Shown: positions 9,535-17,330 of the stretch, one piece after another
How positions within the stretch are numbered: the first letter of the stretch is position 1
Layout: every line of letters starts with the position of its first letter
Assembly (NCBI RefSeq): GCF_044335535.1
Contig: NZ_JBIQVZ010000002.1
Coordinates: forward strand, 682,001-746,000
Reading direction: 5' to 3'
DNA length: 64,000 nt
Source of the DNA: Mariniflexile sp044335535
GTDB lineage: Bacteria; Bacteroidota; Bacteroidia; Flavobacteriales; Flavobacteriaceae
Program-made: the position numbers and the translations under genes
Notes under the pieces: model-generated
What the model was told of the DNA's origin: nothing
Seen by the model: the letters and a program-made list of their open reading frames with translations, nothing else
The model's database searches: none

Positions 9535-10779
9535 CTACTTTTCAAACTGTTTAAGTGTTTTTGTAATGATACTTACGCAATCCAGTAATTGTTCTTTAGT
9601 CATGACCAAAGGCGGTGCAAAACGAATAATATTTCCATGAGTTGGTTTTGCCAACAATCCATTATCACGTAATGCCAAACAAATATTCCAGGCAGTATCG
9701 CTCTCTTCAGTATCATTAATTACAATAGCATTTAACAAGCCTTTACCTCTCACTAAATTAACTATTTTACTTGTTTCGATATATGTATTCAATTCACTTC
9801 TAAATAGATCACCTAGAACTGCGGCATTTTCAGCAAGTTGTTCATCTCTAACAACTTCTAAAGCAGCAATGGCTACTGCAGCAGCTACTGGATTTCCACC
9901 AAAAGTACTTCCGTGGTTACCGGGTTTAATCACATCCATAACACTGTTATTTGCCAAAACCGCAGATACAGGATACACACCACCACTTATAGCTTTTCCT
10001 AAAACTAAAATATCTGGTTTTACATTTTCGTGATCTACAGCTAGTAATTTTCCTGTACGGCCAATGCCTGTTTGTACCTCATCGGCAATAAATAACACGT
10101 TATAGCTTTCACATAATGCTTTTGCTTTTGCTAAATAACCTTCTTGTGGTACATAAACACCTGCTTCACCTTGAATAGGTTCTACCAAAAAACCAGCAAC
10201 ATTGGGGTTGCTTTTTAATGTAGTCTCTAAGGTTTCTAGGTTATCATATTCAATTTTTATAAATCCTTTTGTAAAAGGCCCGAAATTTTTCCGTGCCACA
10301 GGATCGTTAGAAAACGAAATAATAGTAGTTGTTCGCCCATGAAAATTATTTTCGCACACAATAATATCTGCTTCATTTTCATCGATACCTTTAACTTCAT
10401 ACGCCCATTTTCTACAAATTTTTAATGCCGTTTCTACAGCTTCAGCACCCGTATTCATGGGTAATAATTTATCGAAGCCAAAAAAATTACAGGCAAATTT
10501 TTCATATTTACCAAGTACATCATTAAAAAAGGCACGCGATGTCAAGGTTAAAGTTTGTGCTTGCTGTATCATAGCATTCACGATTTTCGGGTGGCAATGT
10601 CCTTGATTTACAGCCGAATAAGCCGATAGAAAATCGTAATACTGCTTCCCTTCTACATCCCACACAAATACCCCTTCACCCCTATTTAATACGACAGGAA
10701 GTGGATGGTAGTTATGCGCTCCGTACTTGTTTTCTAATGCAATTGCTTGCTGTGGTGTTAATTGTTCTAAAACAGCCAT
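9535..10779 (-). CDS. rocD: Ornithine--oxo-acid transaminase
   Basis: A class III PLP aminotransferase that converts L-ornithine and a 2-oxo acid to glutamate semialdehyde and an amino acid, linking arginine breakdown to proline and glutamate. The 414-residue length and sequence fit the RocD/OAT type rather than ArgD: N-terminal KYGAHNYHPLPVVL, the PLP-phosphate segment MNTGAEAVETALK (about 108-120), the DEVQTGIGRTGK region (about 233-244), and Schiff-base lysine K262 in LVLGKAISGG. It is monocistronic, with the terminator at 9486-9514 just downstream. Confidence 0.93.
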   Translation of the reverse strand: MAVLEQLTPQQAIALENKYGAHNYHPLPVVLNRGEGVFVWDVEGKQYYDFLSAYSAVNQGHCHPKIVNAMIQQAQTLTLTSRAFFNDVLGKYEKFACNFFGFDKLLPMNTGAEAVETALKICRKWAYEVKGIDENEADIIVCENNFHGRTTTIISFSNDPVARKNFGPFTKGFIKIEYDNLETLETTLKSNPNVAGFLVEPIQGEAGVYVPQEGYLAKAKALCESYNVLFIADEVQTGIGRTGKLLAVDHENVKPDILVLGKAISGGVYPVSAVLANNSVMDVIKPGNHGSTFGGNPVAAAVAIAALEVVRDEQLAENAAVLGDLFRSELNTYIETSKIVNLVRGKGLLNAIVINDTEESDTAWNICLALRDNGLLAKPTHGNIIRFAPPLVMTKEQLLDCVSIITKTLKQFEK

Positions 10780-10918
10780 TTTAATGTAAATTAAATTGAT
10801 AAAATAACCATTCCTACTGTACCTTTATTCTTTCGAAGATTTCGAAAAAGCAGCGTGGGAGAGAAATCATCCCCAGATAGAACTGCAAGTTACTAAATAT
10901 TCTTAAAAGTTTCTGGGT

Positions 10919-11032
10919 TTCAGAGTTTCAAAGTTTCAAAGGCGCAAAGTTCCAAAGTTTCTGAATTGCAGAGTTTTTAGTTAGCTACTTTTCGCTTTGC
11001 CACTTTGCTACTTTGTCACTTTGCCACTTTGC
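10919..11032. repeat. Opposed low-complexity arrays of CAAAG and CTTTG units
   Basis: The left half (10919-10975) holds degenerate units of the form TTTCAAAG, GCAAAGTT and CCAAAGTT. The right half (10991-11032) holds CTTTGCCA and CTTTGTCA, which are their reverse complements. The two halves could pair into a long imperfect hairpin in the 10780-11090 gap, upstream of rlmD. A further short tandem of TTCAAAAATCG and GTAAATC follows at 11034-11072. The rest of the gap shows no gene. Confidence 0.7.
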
Positions 11033-11090
11033 ATTCAAAAATCGTTATTCAAAAATCGTAAATCGTAAATCCTTTCATTACTTTTGCAGC

Positions 11091-12500
11091 ATGTCAAAAA
11101 GAACAAAAAAGCAAGCGTTTACAAACGTTGAAGTTTTAGATGCCGGTGCCAAAGGCAAAACCATAGCCAAAGCACCCGATGGGAAGGTTATTTTCCTATC
11201 CAACACCGTCCCTGGTGATGTAGTAGATGTACAAACATTTAAAGCCCGCAAAGCTTATTATGAAGCCAAAGCCACGGTATTCCATAAATTATCCGATAAA
11301 CGTACAACACCTGCATGCGAGCATTTTGGTGTTTGCGGTGGTTGTAAATGGCAAGATATGGGGTATGAACATCAATTATATTACAAACAAAAAGAAGTCA
11401 CTAATAATTTAACTCGTATTGGGCATATTGAATTGCCCAAAATAACACCTATTTTAGGCGCAGCCAATCCATATTTCTACAGAAATAAAATGGAATTTTC
11501 GTTTAGTGACAGCCGTTGGTTGACCCAAGAAGAGGTGCAATCGGATGCCGATTTAGGCGACAGAAATGCTTTAGGATTTCATATACCGGGTATGTGGGAC
11601 AAAATTCTTGATATAAAAAAGTGCCATTTACAAGCAGACCCTTCAAACGCTATTAGAAATGCCGTAAAGCAATTTGCCCTCGATAATGATTTTGAATTCT
11701 TCAACACCAGAAACCAAACAGGCTTGTTGCGTACCATGATGATTCGCACTTCCAGTACGGGCGATGTGATGGTGGTTATTCAATTTTTTAAAGAAGACAA
11801 AGCTAAACGTATTTTGTTATTGGATTTTCTTGCTGAAACCTTTCCGCAGATAAGCTCTTTACAATACATCATCAACGAAAAAGCAAACGATACCATTTAC
11901 GACCAAGAGGTTATTTGCTATAAAGGTGAAGACCACATTTTTGAACAAATGGAAGGTTTGAAATTTAAAATTAATGCCAAATCGTTTTATCAAACCAATT
12001 CAGACCAAGCATTTGAACTATATAAAATAACCCGGGATTTTGCAGGCTTGACAGGAAACGAATTGGTTTACGATTTATATACAGGGACTGGTACTATTGC
12101 GCAATTTATAGCTAAACAAGCCAAAAAAGTGATTGGTGTTGAAGCCGTTCCAGACGCTATTACCGCTGCCAAAGAAAATGCACAATTAAATGATATTAAT
12201 AACGTTGAATTCTTTGTAGGCGACATGAAGCATGTTTTTAATAACGAATTTATTACAGCCCACGGGCACCCAGATGTTATTATTACCGATCCGCCTCGTG
12301 ATGGGATGCATAAAGATGTGGTGCAACAACTATTAAATATTGCGCCTAAAAAAGTAGTGTATGTAAGTTGTAACAGCGCCACCCAAGCTAGAGATTTAGA
12401 ATTAATGGATGCCATGTATAAAGTTACGAAAACACAAGCTGTGGATATGTTTCCGCAAACGTTTCATGTTGAAAATGTTGTACTTTTGGAAAAACGGTAA
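11091..12500 (+). CDS. rlmD: 23S rRNA (uracil-5-)-methyltransferase RlmD
   Basis: An Fe-S, SAM-dependent enzyme that methylates U1939 (E. coli numbering) of 23S rRNA. The start is placed at ATG 11091 (MSKRTKKQAF); the frame is open further upstream but runs through repeat sequence. Visible parts: a TRAM-like N-terminus, [4Fe-4S] cysteines C76, C82, C85 (ACEHFGVCGGC) and C178, the SAM motif YDLYTGTGT, the acidic DPPRDGM motif and the catalytic-cysteine segment YVSCNSATQARDL near the C-terminus. The length (~469) fits. In related genomes it is followed by the DUF6452 and DUF6048 genes as here. Confidence 0.93.
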   Translation: MSKRTKKQAFTNVEVLDAGAKGKTIAKAPDGKVIFLSNTVPGDVVDVQTFKARKAYYEAKATVFHKLSDKRTTPACEHFGVCGGCKWQDMGYEHQLYYKQKEVTNNLTRIGHIELPKITPILGAANPYFYRNKMEFSFSDSRWLTQEEVQSDADLGDRNALGFHIPGMWDKILDIKKCHLQADPSNAIRNAVKQFALDNDFEFFNTRNQTGLLRTMMIRTSSTGDVMVVIQFFKEDKAKRILLLDFLAETFPQISSLQYIINEKANDTIYDQEVICYKGEDHIFEQMEGLKFKINAKSFYQTNSDQAFELYKITRDFAGLTGNELVYDLYTGTGTIAQFIAKQAKKVIGVEAVPDAITAAKENAQLNDINNVEFFVGDMKHVFNNEFITAHGHPDVIITDPPRDGMHKDVVQQLLNIAPKKVVYVSCNSATQARDLELMDAMYKVTKTQAVDMFPQTFHVENVVLLEKR

Positions 12501-12572
12501 TTTAGATTGTTAGATTAATTAGAAAGTTAGAACCTTAGGTTAACTTAACAAATAAACTCAGAAAAGAGATTA

Positions 12573-13124
12573 ATGAAAAAAACAAGCTTACTTTTAATGT
12601 TGCTTATCCTTACTGGAATTGGAATCACCATAAGCTGCGAACCCGATGATATTTGTCCAGAAAGCACTCCCACAACCCCTAGTTTAATAATTGATGTTTA
12701 CGATGTTGATAATCCTGAAAACATAAAAGCCGTCACGAACTTACTTGTTGGCGGTGTAGATAACGACAACGTATTACCAGGATACGCCATAGCTACTTCC
12801 ACACAAATTGTACTGCCTTTAAAAACCGATGCTGATACAACACAATATGTCCTTATTAAAGGCGCTTTTGTAAATAATAATGGCACACCAGATGACACAA
12901 GCGATGATTATATTGATGGCAATACCGATATTATAACCATCAATTATACCAGAGAAGAGGTTTATGTATCGCGCGCTTGTGGCTACAAAACCATTTATAA
13001 AAACGTTACGCTTACCATTGAGCCTGAAAACAATGACGAAAATTGGATCAAATCAAGACAACCTTTAAACGATAACCAATCTGTAGAAGATGAAACAGAA
13101 ACACATTTTAACATATTTCATTAG
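12573..13124 (+). CDS. DUF6452-family lipoprotein
   Basis: A 183-residue protein with a signal peptide ending TISCEPDD, so Cys22 is the likely lipid-attachment site. The body is beta-rich (SLIIDVYDV, TQIVLPLKT, DIITINYTREEVYVSRACG) with a second conserved Cys-containing segment, consistent with DUF6452. Function is unknown. It begins 72 nt after rlmD and its last 35 nt overlap the start of the DUF6048 gene, so the two small envelope proteins are translationally coupled. Confidence 0.8.
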   Translation: MKKTSLLLMLLILTGIGITISCEPDDICPESTPTTPSLIIDVYDVDNPENIKAVTNLLVGGVDNDNVLPGYAIATSTQIVLPLKTDADTTQYVLIKGAFVNNNGTPDDTSDDYIDGNTDIITINYTREEVYVSRACGYKTIYKNVTLTIEPENNDENWIKSRQPLNDNQSVEDETETHFNIFH

Positions 13125-13821
13125 TAGCTTAACGTGTATGCTTTTGTTTTCTGTGTCTTTAAACGCTCAAAACGATAGCATTGCAACTACCGTTAAAGAT
13201 TCAATAAAAATTAAAGAAAAATACGGACTTCGTGTTGGTGGCGATATTGGCAAACTAATCCGCTCTTTTGTTGATGATGATTATACGGGTTTTGAAGTGT
13301 CGGGCGATTTCCGATTAAAAAAACGCTTATACATTGCTGGTGAACTAGGTATTGAAGAAAAACATACAACCACCGATTATTTAGATGTAACCACTAGCGG
13401 AAGTTACCTAAAAGCAGGAATAGATTATAATTTATACCAAAACTGGTTGGATATGGATAACATGATTTATGCAGGCTTTCGTGTCGGTGCTAGTACTTTT
13501 AGTCAAAAACTTAATAGCTATAGCATTTATAGTACCAACCCTTATTGGTCACCACACTTTTCATCATCCGATTTACAAGAATTCAATGACTTAACAGCCT
13601 TTTGGGGAGAACTTATTCTTGGTATCAAAACGGAGCTATTAACCAACCTATATCTTGGCTTAAACGTACAACTCAAAGTTATGGCAAATGAAACCGAACC
13701 CAACAATTTTGAGAACATTTACATTCCAGGATTCAATAAAACTTATGATAGTAGCGGTATAGGTGTTGGATATAGCTATACGCTTTCGTATCGCATTCCA
13801 CTTTATAAGAAGGATAAATAG
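13090..13821 (+). CDS. DUF6048-family outer-membrane beta-barrel-like protein
   Basis: A 243-residue protein with a signal peptide (about 1-26, ending SLNAQ) followed by alternating beta strands typical of small outer-membrane barrels (YGLRVGGDIGKLI, FEVSGDFRLKKRLYIAGELG, GIGVGYSYTLSYRIPL). This agrees with DUF6048. Function is unknown. The ATG lies inside the end of the DUF6452 gene, which suggests coupled translation and a shared envelope role. Confidence 0.8.
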   Translation: MKQKHILTYFISSLTCMLLFSVSLNAQNDSIATTVKDSIKIKEKYGLRVGGDIGKLIRSFVDDDYTGFEVSGDFRLKKRLYIAGELGIEEKHTTTDYLDVTTSGSYLKAGIDYNLYQNWLDMDNMIYAGFRVGASTFSQKLNSYSIYSTNPYWSPHFSSSDLQEFNDLTAFWGELILGIKTELLTNLYLGLNVQLKVMANETEPNNFENIYIPGFNKTYDSSGIGVGYSYTLSYRIPLYKKDK

Positions 13822-13866
13822 TCTTTATAAAATTATATCTTTGTATTAAATTTTCAATAATTAGTA

Positions 13867-14754
13867 ATGCCTAAAAACACATACAAAATAGCCGTTATTC
13901 AATTGAACCTGAATAATACACCTGATAATAATTTAAAAAAATGCATGCAATGGGTAAAAGACGCCGCTAAACAAGGTGCTGAAGTTATCTTGTTACCCGA
14001 ATTATATAGCAGTCATTATTTCTGCCAAAGTGAAGATGTTAATAATTTCGCTTATGCGGAACCCTTATATAGCACATCGTTTACAGCTTTTAGTGCATTA
14101 GCTAAAGAATTGGGTGTGGTTGTTATTGTCCCTTTTTTCGAAAAACGAATGGCAGGTATTTATCATAACAGTGCTTACATTATTGATACCGATGGAACTG
14201 AAGCTGGTTTATATAGAAAAATGCACATTCCAGACGACCCACATTTTTATGAAAAATTCTATTTTACGCCGGGCGATATTGGGTTCAAATCATTTCCAAC
14301 CAAAAAAGGAAATATTGGCACGCTTATTTGTTGGGACCAATGGTATCCCGAAGCTGCCAGATTAACTGCTTTACAAGGTGCCGAAGTATTATTTTACCCA
14401 ACCGCTATTGGTTGGCATCCTCAAGAGAAAGCACAATATGGTGAAAATCAACAAGGTGCTTGGATGAACGTCATGCGTGGTCATGCGGTGGCAAATGGCA
14501 TTTATGTAGCCGCAGCTAACAGAATTGGATTGGAAAAATACCTTCCAGACACCAATGGTATTGAGTTTTGGGGCTCCTCGTTTATTGCAGGTCCCCAAGG
14601 TGAAATTTTAGCACAAGCTTCAGAAGATAAAGAAGAAATTTTAATAGCTGAAGTCGATTTAAGCTTACAGGAAAACGTTCGACAAAATTGGCCATTTTTA
14701 CGCGATCGTCGTATTGATAAATATGGTGACATTACTAAAAGAGCGATTGATTAA
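13867..14754 (+). CDS. aguB: N-carbamoylputrescine amidase (carbon-nitrogen hydrolase)
   Basis: A nitrilase-superfamily amidase that hydrolyses N-carbamoylputrescine to putrescine, CO2 and ammonia. The catalytic triad is visible: E45 (LLPELYSSHYF), K118 (GLYRKMHIPDD) and C155 (GTLICWDQWYPEAAR). The 295-residue length is normal and the FYEKFYFTPGD stretch is characteristic of the AguB branch. The stop overlaps the start of the agmatine deiminase gene by one nucleotide, giving a two-gene agmatine-to-putrescine operon. A -7-like TATCTTTG lies at 13836-13843, 23 nt before the start, without an obvious TTG partner. Confidence 0.93.
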   Translation: MPKNTYKIAVIQLNLNNTPDNNLKKCMQWVKDAAKQGAEVILLPELYSSHYFCQSEDVNNFAYAEPLYSTSFTAFSALAKELGVVVIVPFFEKRMAGIYHNSAYIIDTDGTEAGLYRKMHIPDDPHFYEKFYFTPGDIGFKSFPTKKGNIGTLICWDQWYPEAARLTALQGAEVLFYPTAIGWHPQEKAQYGENQQGAWMNVMRGHAVANGIYVAAANRIGLEKYLPDTNGIEFWGSSFIAGPQGEILAQASEDKEEILIAEVDLSLQENVRQNWPFLRDRRIDKYGDITKRAID

Positions 14755-15794
14755 TGAAAGCTGATAATTGGATATTTCCTGCCGAATGGGAAAAGCAACA
14801 AGGTGTTTTATTATGCTTTCCTCATAATGGTAACGACTGGCCTGGTAAATACGAAGCGGTACAATGGGCTTTTGTTGAGTTTATTAAAAAAGTAGCTTCA
14901 GTTGAAGAAGTCATTTTAATCGTTGCCAACGAAAAACTAAAAAGCAAAGTTTCCACTATGCTTGAAACGGCACATGTTAACTTAGAACATGTATCTTTCA
15001 TTATTCATAAAACCAACCGCAGTTGGATGCGCGATTCAGGACCCATTGTTGTAAAAAACGGGAATTCCAGAAAAGCCATCAATTTCAATTTTAATGGTTG
15101 GGCAAAATATGCTAACTACAAATTAGACAAACATGTACCTACAAAAGTTTCGGGATTTTTAAATATTCCTTTAGAACAAGCCGTCTACAAAGGTAAACCG
15201 GTTGTTTTGGAAGGTGGTGCCATTGATGTCAATGGAAAAGGCACTTTGTTAACTTCGGAAGAATGCCTGCTTCACCCAAATATTCAGGTTAGAAACCAAG
15301 GGTTTACCAAGCAAGATTACGAAGCTGTGTTTAAAGAATACTTAGGCGTCACAAACGTTATTTGGTTAGGAAATGGTATTGAAGGCGATGACACCCACGG
15401 ACATATTGATGATTTAGCTCGTTTTGTTAATGATGACACTATTATTACTGTTTTAGAAGATAACCCGAAAGACGCTAATTACAAACCACTTCAAGACAAT
15501 TTAAAACGTTTACAAACTTCTACTTTAGAAAATGGTAAACACCCAAACATAGTAACCTTACCCATGCCAAAACGTTTGGATTTTGATGGCATTAGGCTAC
15601 CTGCCAGTTACGCAAACTTTTTAATTTTAAACAAGACGGTTTTAGTACCAACCTTTAACGATACTAACGATCGCATAGCACTAAACATTATTGCAGATTG
15701 CTTTCCTGATAGAGAGGTTATTGGAATTGCCGCCACCGATTTTATTTGGGGGTTCGGTACGTTGCATTGTTTGAGCCAGCAAATACCTAGATAA
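14754..15794 (+). CDS. aguA: Agmatine deiminase
   Basis: A guanidine-modifying enzyme of the PPAD fold that converts agmatine to N-carbamoylputrescine and ammonia, feeding the upstream amidase. Visible motifs: FPAEWEKQQGVLLCFPHN at the N-terminus, SWMRDSGP (about 92-99), LEGGAID, the GDDTHGHIDDLARF catalytic His/Asp segment, and the nucleophile C339 in GFGTLHCLSQQ close to the C-terminus. The 346-residue length is normal. It is translationally coupled to aguB (TAATG junction). Confidence 0.94.
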   Translation: MKADNWIFPAEWEKQQGVLLCFPHNGNDWPGKYEAVQWAFVEFIKKVASVEEVILIVANEKLKSKVSTMLETAHVNLEHVSFIIHKTNRSWMRDSGPIVVKNGNSRKAINFNFNGWAKYANYKLDKHVPTKVSGFLNIPLEQAVYKGKPVVLEGGAIDVNGKGTLLTSEECLLHPNIQVRNQGFTKQDYEAVFKEYLGVTNVIWLGNGIEGDDTHGHIDDLARFVNDDTIITVLEDNPKDANYKPLQDNLKRLQTSTLENGKHPNIVTLPMPKRLDFDGIRLPASYANFLILNKTVLVPTFNDTNDRIALNIIADCFPDREVIGIAATDFIWGFGTLHCLSQQIPR

Positions 15795-15865
15795 TTTTTA
15801 TAATTGGCAATAGGAACATTATGGTCTTGGTGACTTTACCTTGTTCGATTGCTATTTAGGTTTAG

Positions 15866-15905
15866 AGAAACTGACCTATCAGGGTTTTAAATCCGGTAAG
15901 TTTCT
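15866..15905. repeat. Imperfect palindrome, REP-like relic
   Basis: Arms AGAAACT (15866-15872) and AGTTTCT (15899-15905) enclose CTATCAGGG and GTTTTAAA, which recall the ACCTATCAGG / CCTGATAGGT palindromic elements scattered in Bacteroidota intergenic DNA. It lies in the 15795-16114 gap after aguA. Apart from this and the hairpin at 15969 the gap shows nothing recognisable. Confidence 0.4.
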
Positions 15906-15968
15906 ATATATAAATCTTCGAAATGCTTTACCCTTCCGTCTTTTATTTTTTTTCTGAAATCAAATCCA

Positions 15969-15991
15969 CCTTCCCTTAAAAAAAGGGAAGG
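15969..15991. terminator. Hairpin, possible terminator after aguA
   Basis: A 9-bp perfect stem CCTTCCCTT / AAGGGAAGG with an A5 loop. The 3' side lacks a strong T-tract (AGTTGTTT), so termination is plausible but weak. It lies 175 nt past aguA. Confidence 0.45.
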
Positions 15992-16114
15992 AGTTGTTTG
16001 GTACTTCAATTTAAAAGGAAAATAGCTTTATTGATCCATAGTTTTATAACTGAATTCAGGTTATTAAACCATACCGTCTTCATCTATTTATTTAACTAAA
16101 AGAACATTAAAAAC

Positions 16115-16849
16115 CTAAAGTGTGGAACCACCATCAACCACAATTTTCTCGTTTCGTAATACCAAAGAATTATCAGAAACTAAAAATTCAACTATAGGTG
16201 CTATATCTTCTGGTAAAACCACTCTTCCAATGGGAGAAGTTTCAGAGAAATACTGCAACAATCCATCAATGGCTTCGTCTGTCATTCCTGATTTTTTCTG
16301 GATTGGAGTATGCGTAACTCCTAGACTAACTACATTAATTCTGATGCCTTTTTGTGCCAATTCAAGATTCAATACTTTAGCTATGGCTTCTAATGCTGCT
16401 TTGCTTGCCGAATAAACACTTGCATTAGGAAATGCTTTAAAAACGGCAATAGAAGTATTCAAAACAATACTCGAAGGATTTTTAAGTATGGGAATAAACT
16501 TTTGTACCGTAAAAAAAGCGCCTTTAAAATTAATGTTCATGGTTTCATCAAACAAGGCTTCATTGGTGTCTTCAAAACCAATCGATTTAAAAATGCCTGC
16601 ATTTATAAACAAACCATCAATGATTCCATGAGCTTCTTTAATTCGATTTACTAAACCGTCAATGTCATGTAACACACTTGTATCCGAAGTATATCCGAAG
16701 GCATTCTTTCCTAGTTCGGTTAACGCTTTTTCCAGATTTTCTTCATTTCGACCTGTAATAATGACTTGGTAATTTTTTGCAATTAGATATTTTGCACAAG
16801 CTAAACCGATTCCGCTTGTTCCTCCTGTAATAACAATTATTTTATTCAT
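16115..16849 (-). CDS. SDR-family NAD(P)-dependent oxidoreductase
   Basis: A classical short-chain dehydrogenase of about 244 residues. The start is placed at ATG 16849 (MNKIIVITGG); seven further codons are open upstream but have no role in the fold. Visible motifs: cofactor loop TGGTSGIG, NAG (GLFINAGIF), active-site serine in VLNTSIAV, the YxxxK pair in VYSASKAALE, and the C-terminal VVDGGSTL. Substrate is unknown. It is divergent from the hxlR gene with a shared 102-nt control region, the usual layout for an HxlR-controlled oxidoreductase. Confidence 0.88.
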   Translation of the reverse strand: MNKIIVITGGTSGIGLACAKYLIAKNYQVIITGRNEENLEKALTELGKNAFGYTSDTSVLHDIDGLVNRIKEAHGIIDGLFINAGIFKSIGFEDTNEALFDETMNINFKGAFFTVQKFIPILKNPSSIVLNTSIAVFKAFPNASVYSASKAALEAIAKVLNLELAQKGIRINVVSLGVTHTPIQKKSGMTDEAIDGLLQYFSETSPIGRVVLPEDIAPIVEFLVSDNSLVLRNEKIVVDGGSTL

Positions 16850-16861
16850 TTTGTATTTATT

Positions 16862-16892
16862 TTTGAACAAAACTAGATTATTACTAACTTTG
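16862..16892 (+). promoter_or_regulatory. Promoter of the hxlR gene
   Basis: TTTG at 16862-16865, a 19-nt spacer and TAACTTTG at 16885-16892 match the Bacteroidota primary-sigma consensus exactly. Transcription would start near 16898-16900, about 50 nt before the GTG start of hxlR. Confidence 0.7.
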
Positions 16893-16898
16893 AAACAA
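16868..16898 (-). promoter_or_regulatory. Promoter of the SDR gene
   Basis: On the minus strand TTG (16896-16898), a 20-nt spacer and TAGTTTTG (16868-16875) match the consensus. It overlaps the opposing hxlR promoter almost completely and predicts a short leader before ATG 16849. Confidence 0.65.
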
Positions 16899-16900
16899 GT

Positions 16901-16918
16901 ACTTACTAAATGGTAAGT
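16901..16918. promoter_or_regulatory. Candidate HxlR operator palindrome
   Basis: Perfect 6-bp arms ACTTAC and GTAAGT are separated by TAAATG. The palindrome covers the expected hxlR transcription start and lies just upstream of the SDR promoter TTG, a position suited to control both. Binding is inferred from position and symmetry only. Confidence 0.5.
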
Positions 16919-16951
16919 AACTGACTTTTAACTCGGAAAATTATTCTTACT

Positions 16952-17296
16952 GTGAAAATAGAGACAAAAAAAATTGAAGAAAAATATATTATAGCTGAAG
17001 AATGTCCCATTACAATTTTCATGGAGCAAATTGGAGGTAAATGGAAACCTGTTATTATATGGGTATTATTAAGCAATAAAGTGATGCGTTTTAATGAACT
17101 TGACAAAACCATAAAAGGAATTAGTCAGAAAATGTTATCGCAACAATTAAAAGACTTGGAACAATTAGGAGTAATTACTAGAAAATCTTACCCTGTAATT
17201 CCCCCAAAAGTAGAATACCGTTTAACTGAAAAAGGAAAATCGCTAGCGCCTCTTTTAACAGCGATGAAAGCGTGGGTTTATGAAAATTTAAAATAA
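16952..17296 (+). CDS. HxlR-family winged-helix transcriptional regulator
   Basis: A 114-residue MarR-like winged-helix protein with the HxlR hallmarks: a single N-terminal cysteine followed by the first helix (EECPITIFMEQIGGKWK), RFNELDKTIKGISQKMLSQQL as recognition region (two adjacent segments), and the wing VPVIPPKVEYRLTEKG-like stretch. The cysteine (C18) is the redox- or aldehyde-sensing residue in some homologues. The start is GTG at 16952. It is divergent from the SDR gene and probably regulates it and itself. The stop codon lies within a terminator stem shared with hisS. Confidence 0.88.
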   Translation: MKIETKKIEEKYIIAEECPITIFMEQIGGKWKPVIIWVLLSNKVMRFNELDKTIKGISQKMLSQQLKDLEQLGVITRKSYPVIPPKVEYRLTEKGKSLAPLLTAMKAWVYENLK

Positions 17297-17330
17297 ACCA
17301 CTATGGATTTCAAATCATAGTGGTTTATTT
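17291..17330. terminator. Bidirectional terminator spanning both stop codons
   Basis: A perfect 15-bp stem, AAATAAACCACTATG (17291-17305) with CATAGTGGTTTATTT (17316-17330). The hxlR stop TAA and the hisS stop both lie inside the arms, so the last codons of both genes are part of the terminator. Confidence 0.85.

Noticed and set aside
11013..11090. Extended N-terminus for RlmD
   Set aside because: The extra 26 codons are translated from repeat sequence; the ATG at 11091 gives the family N-terminus.
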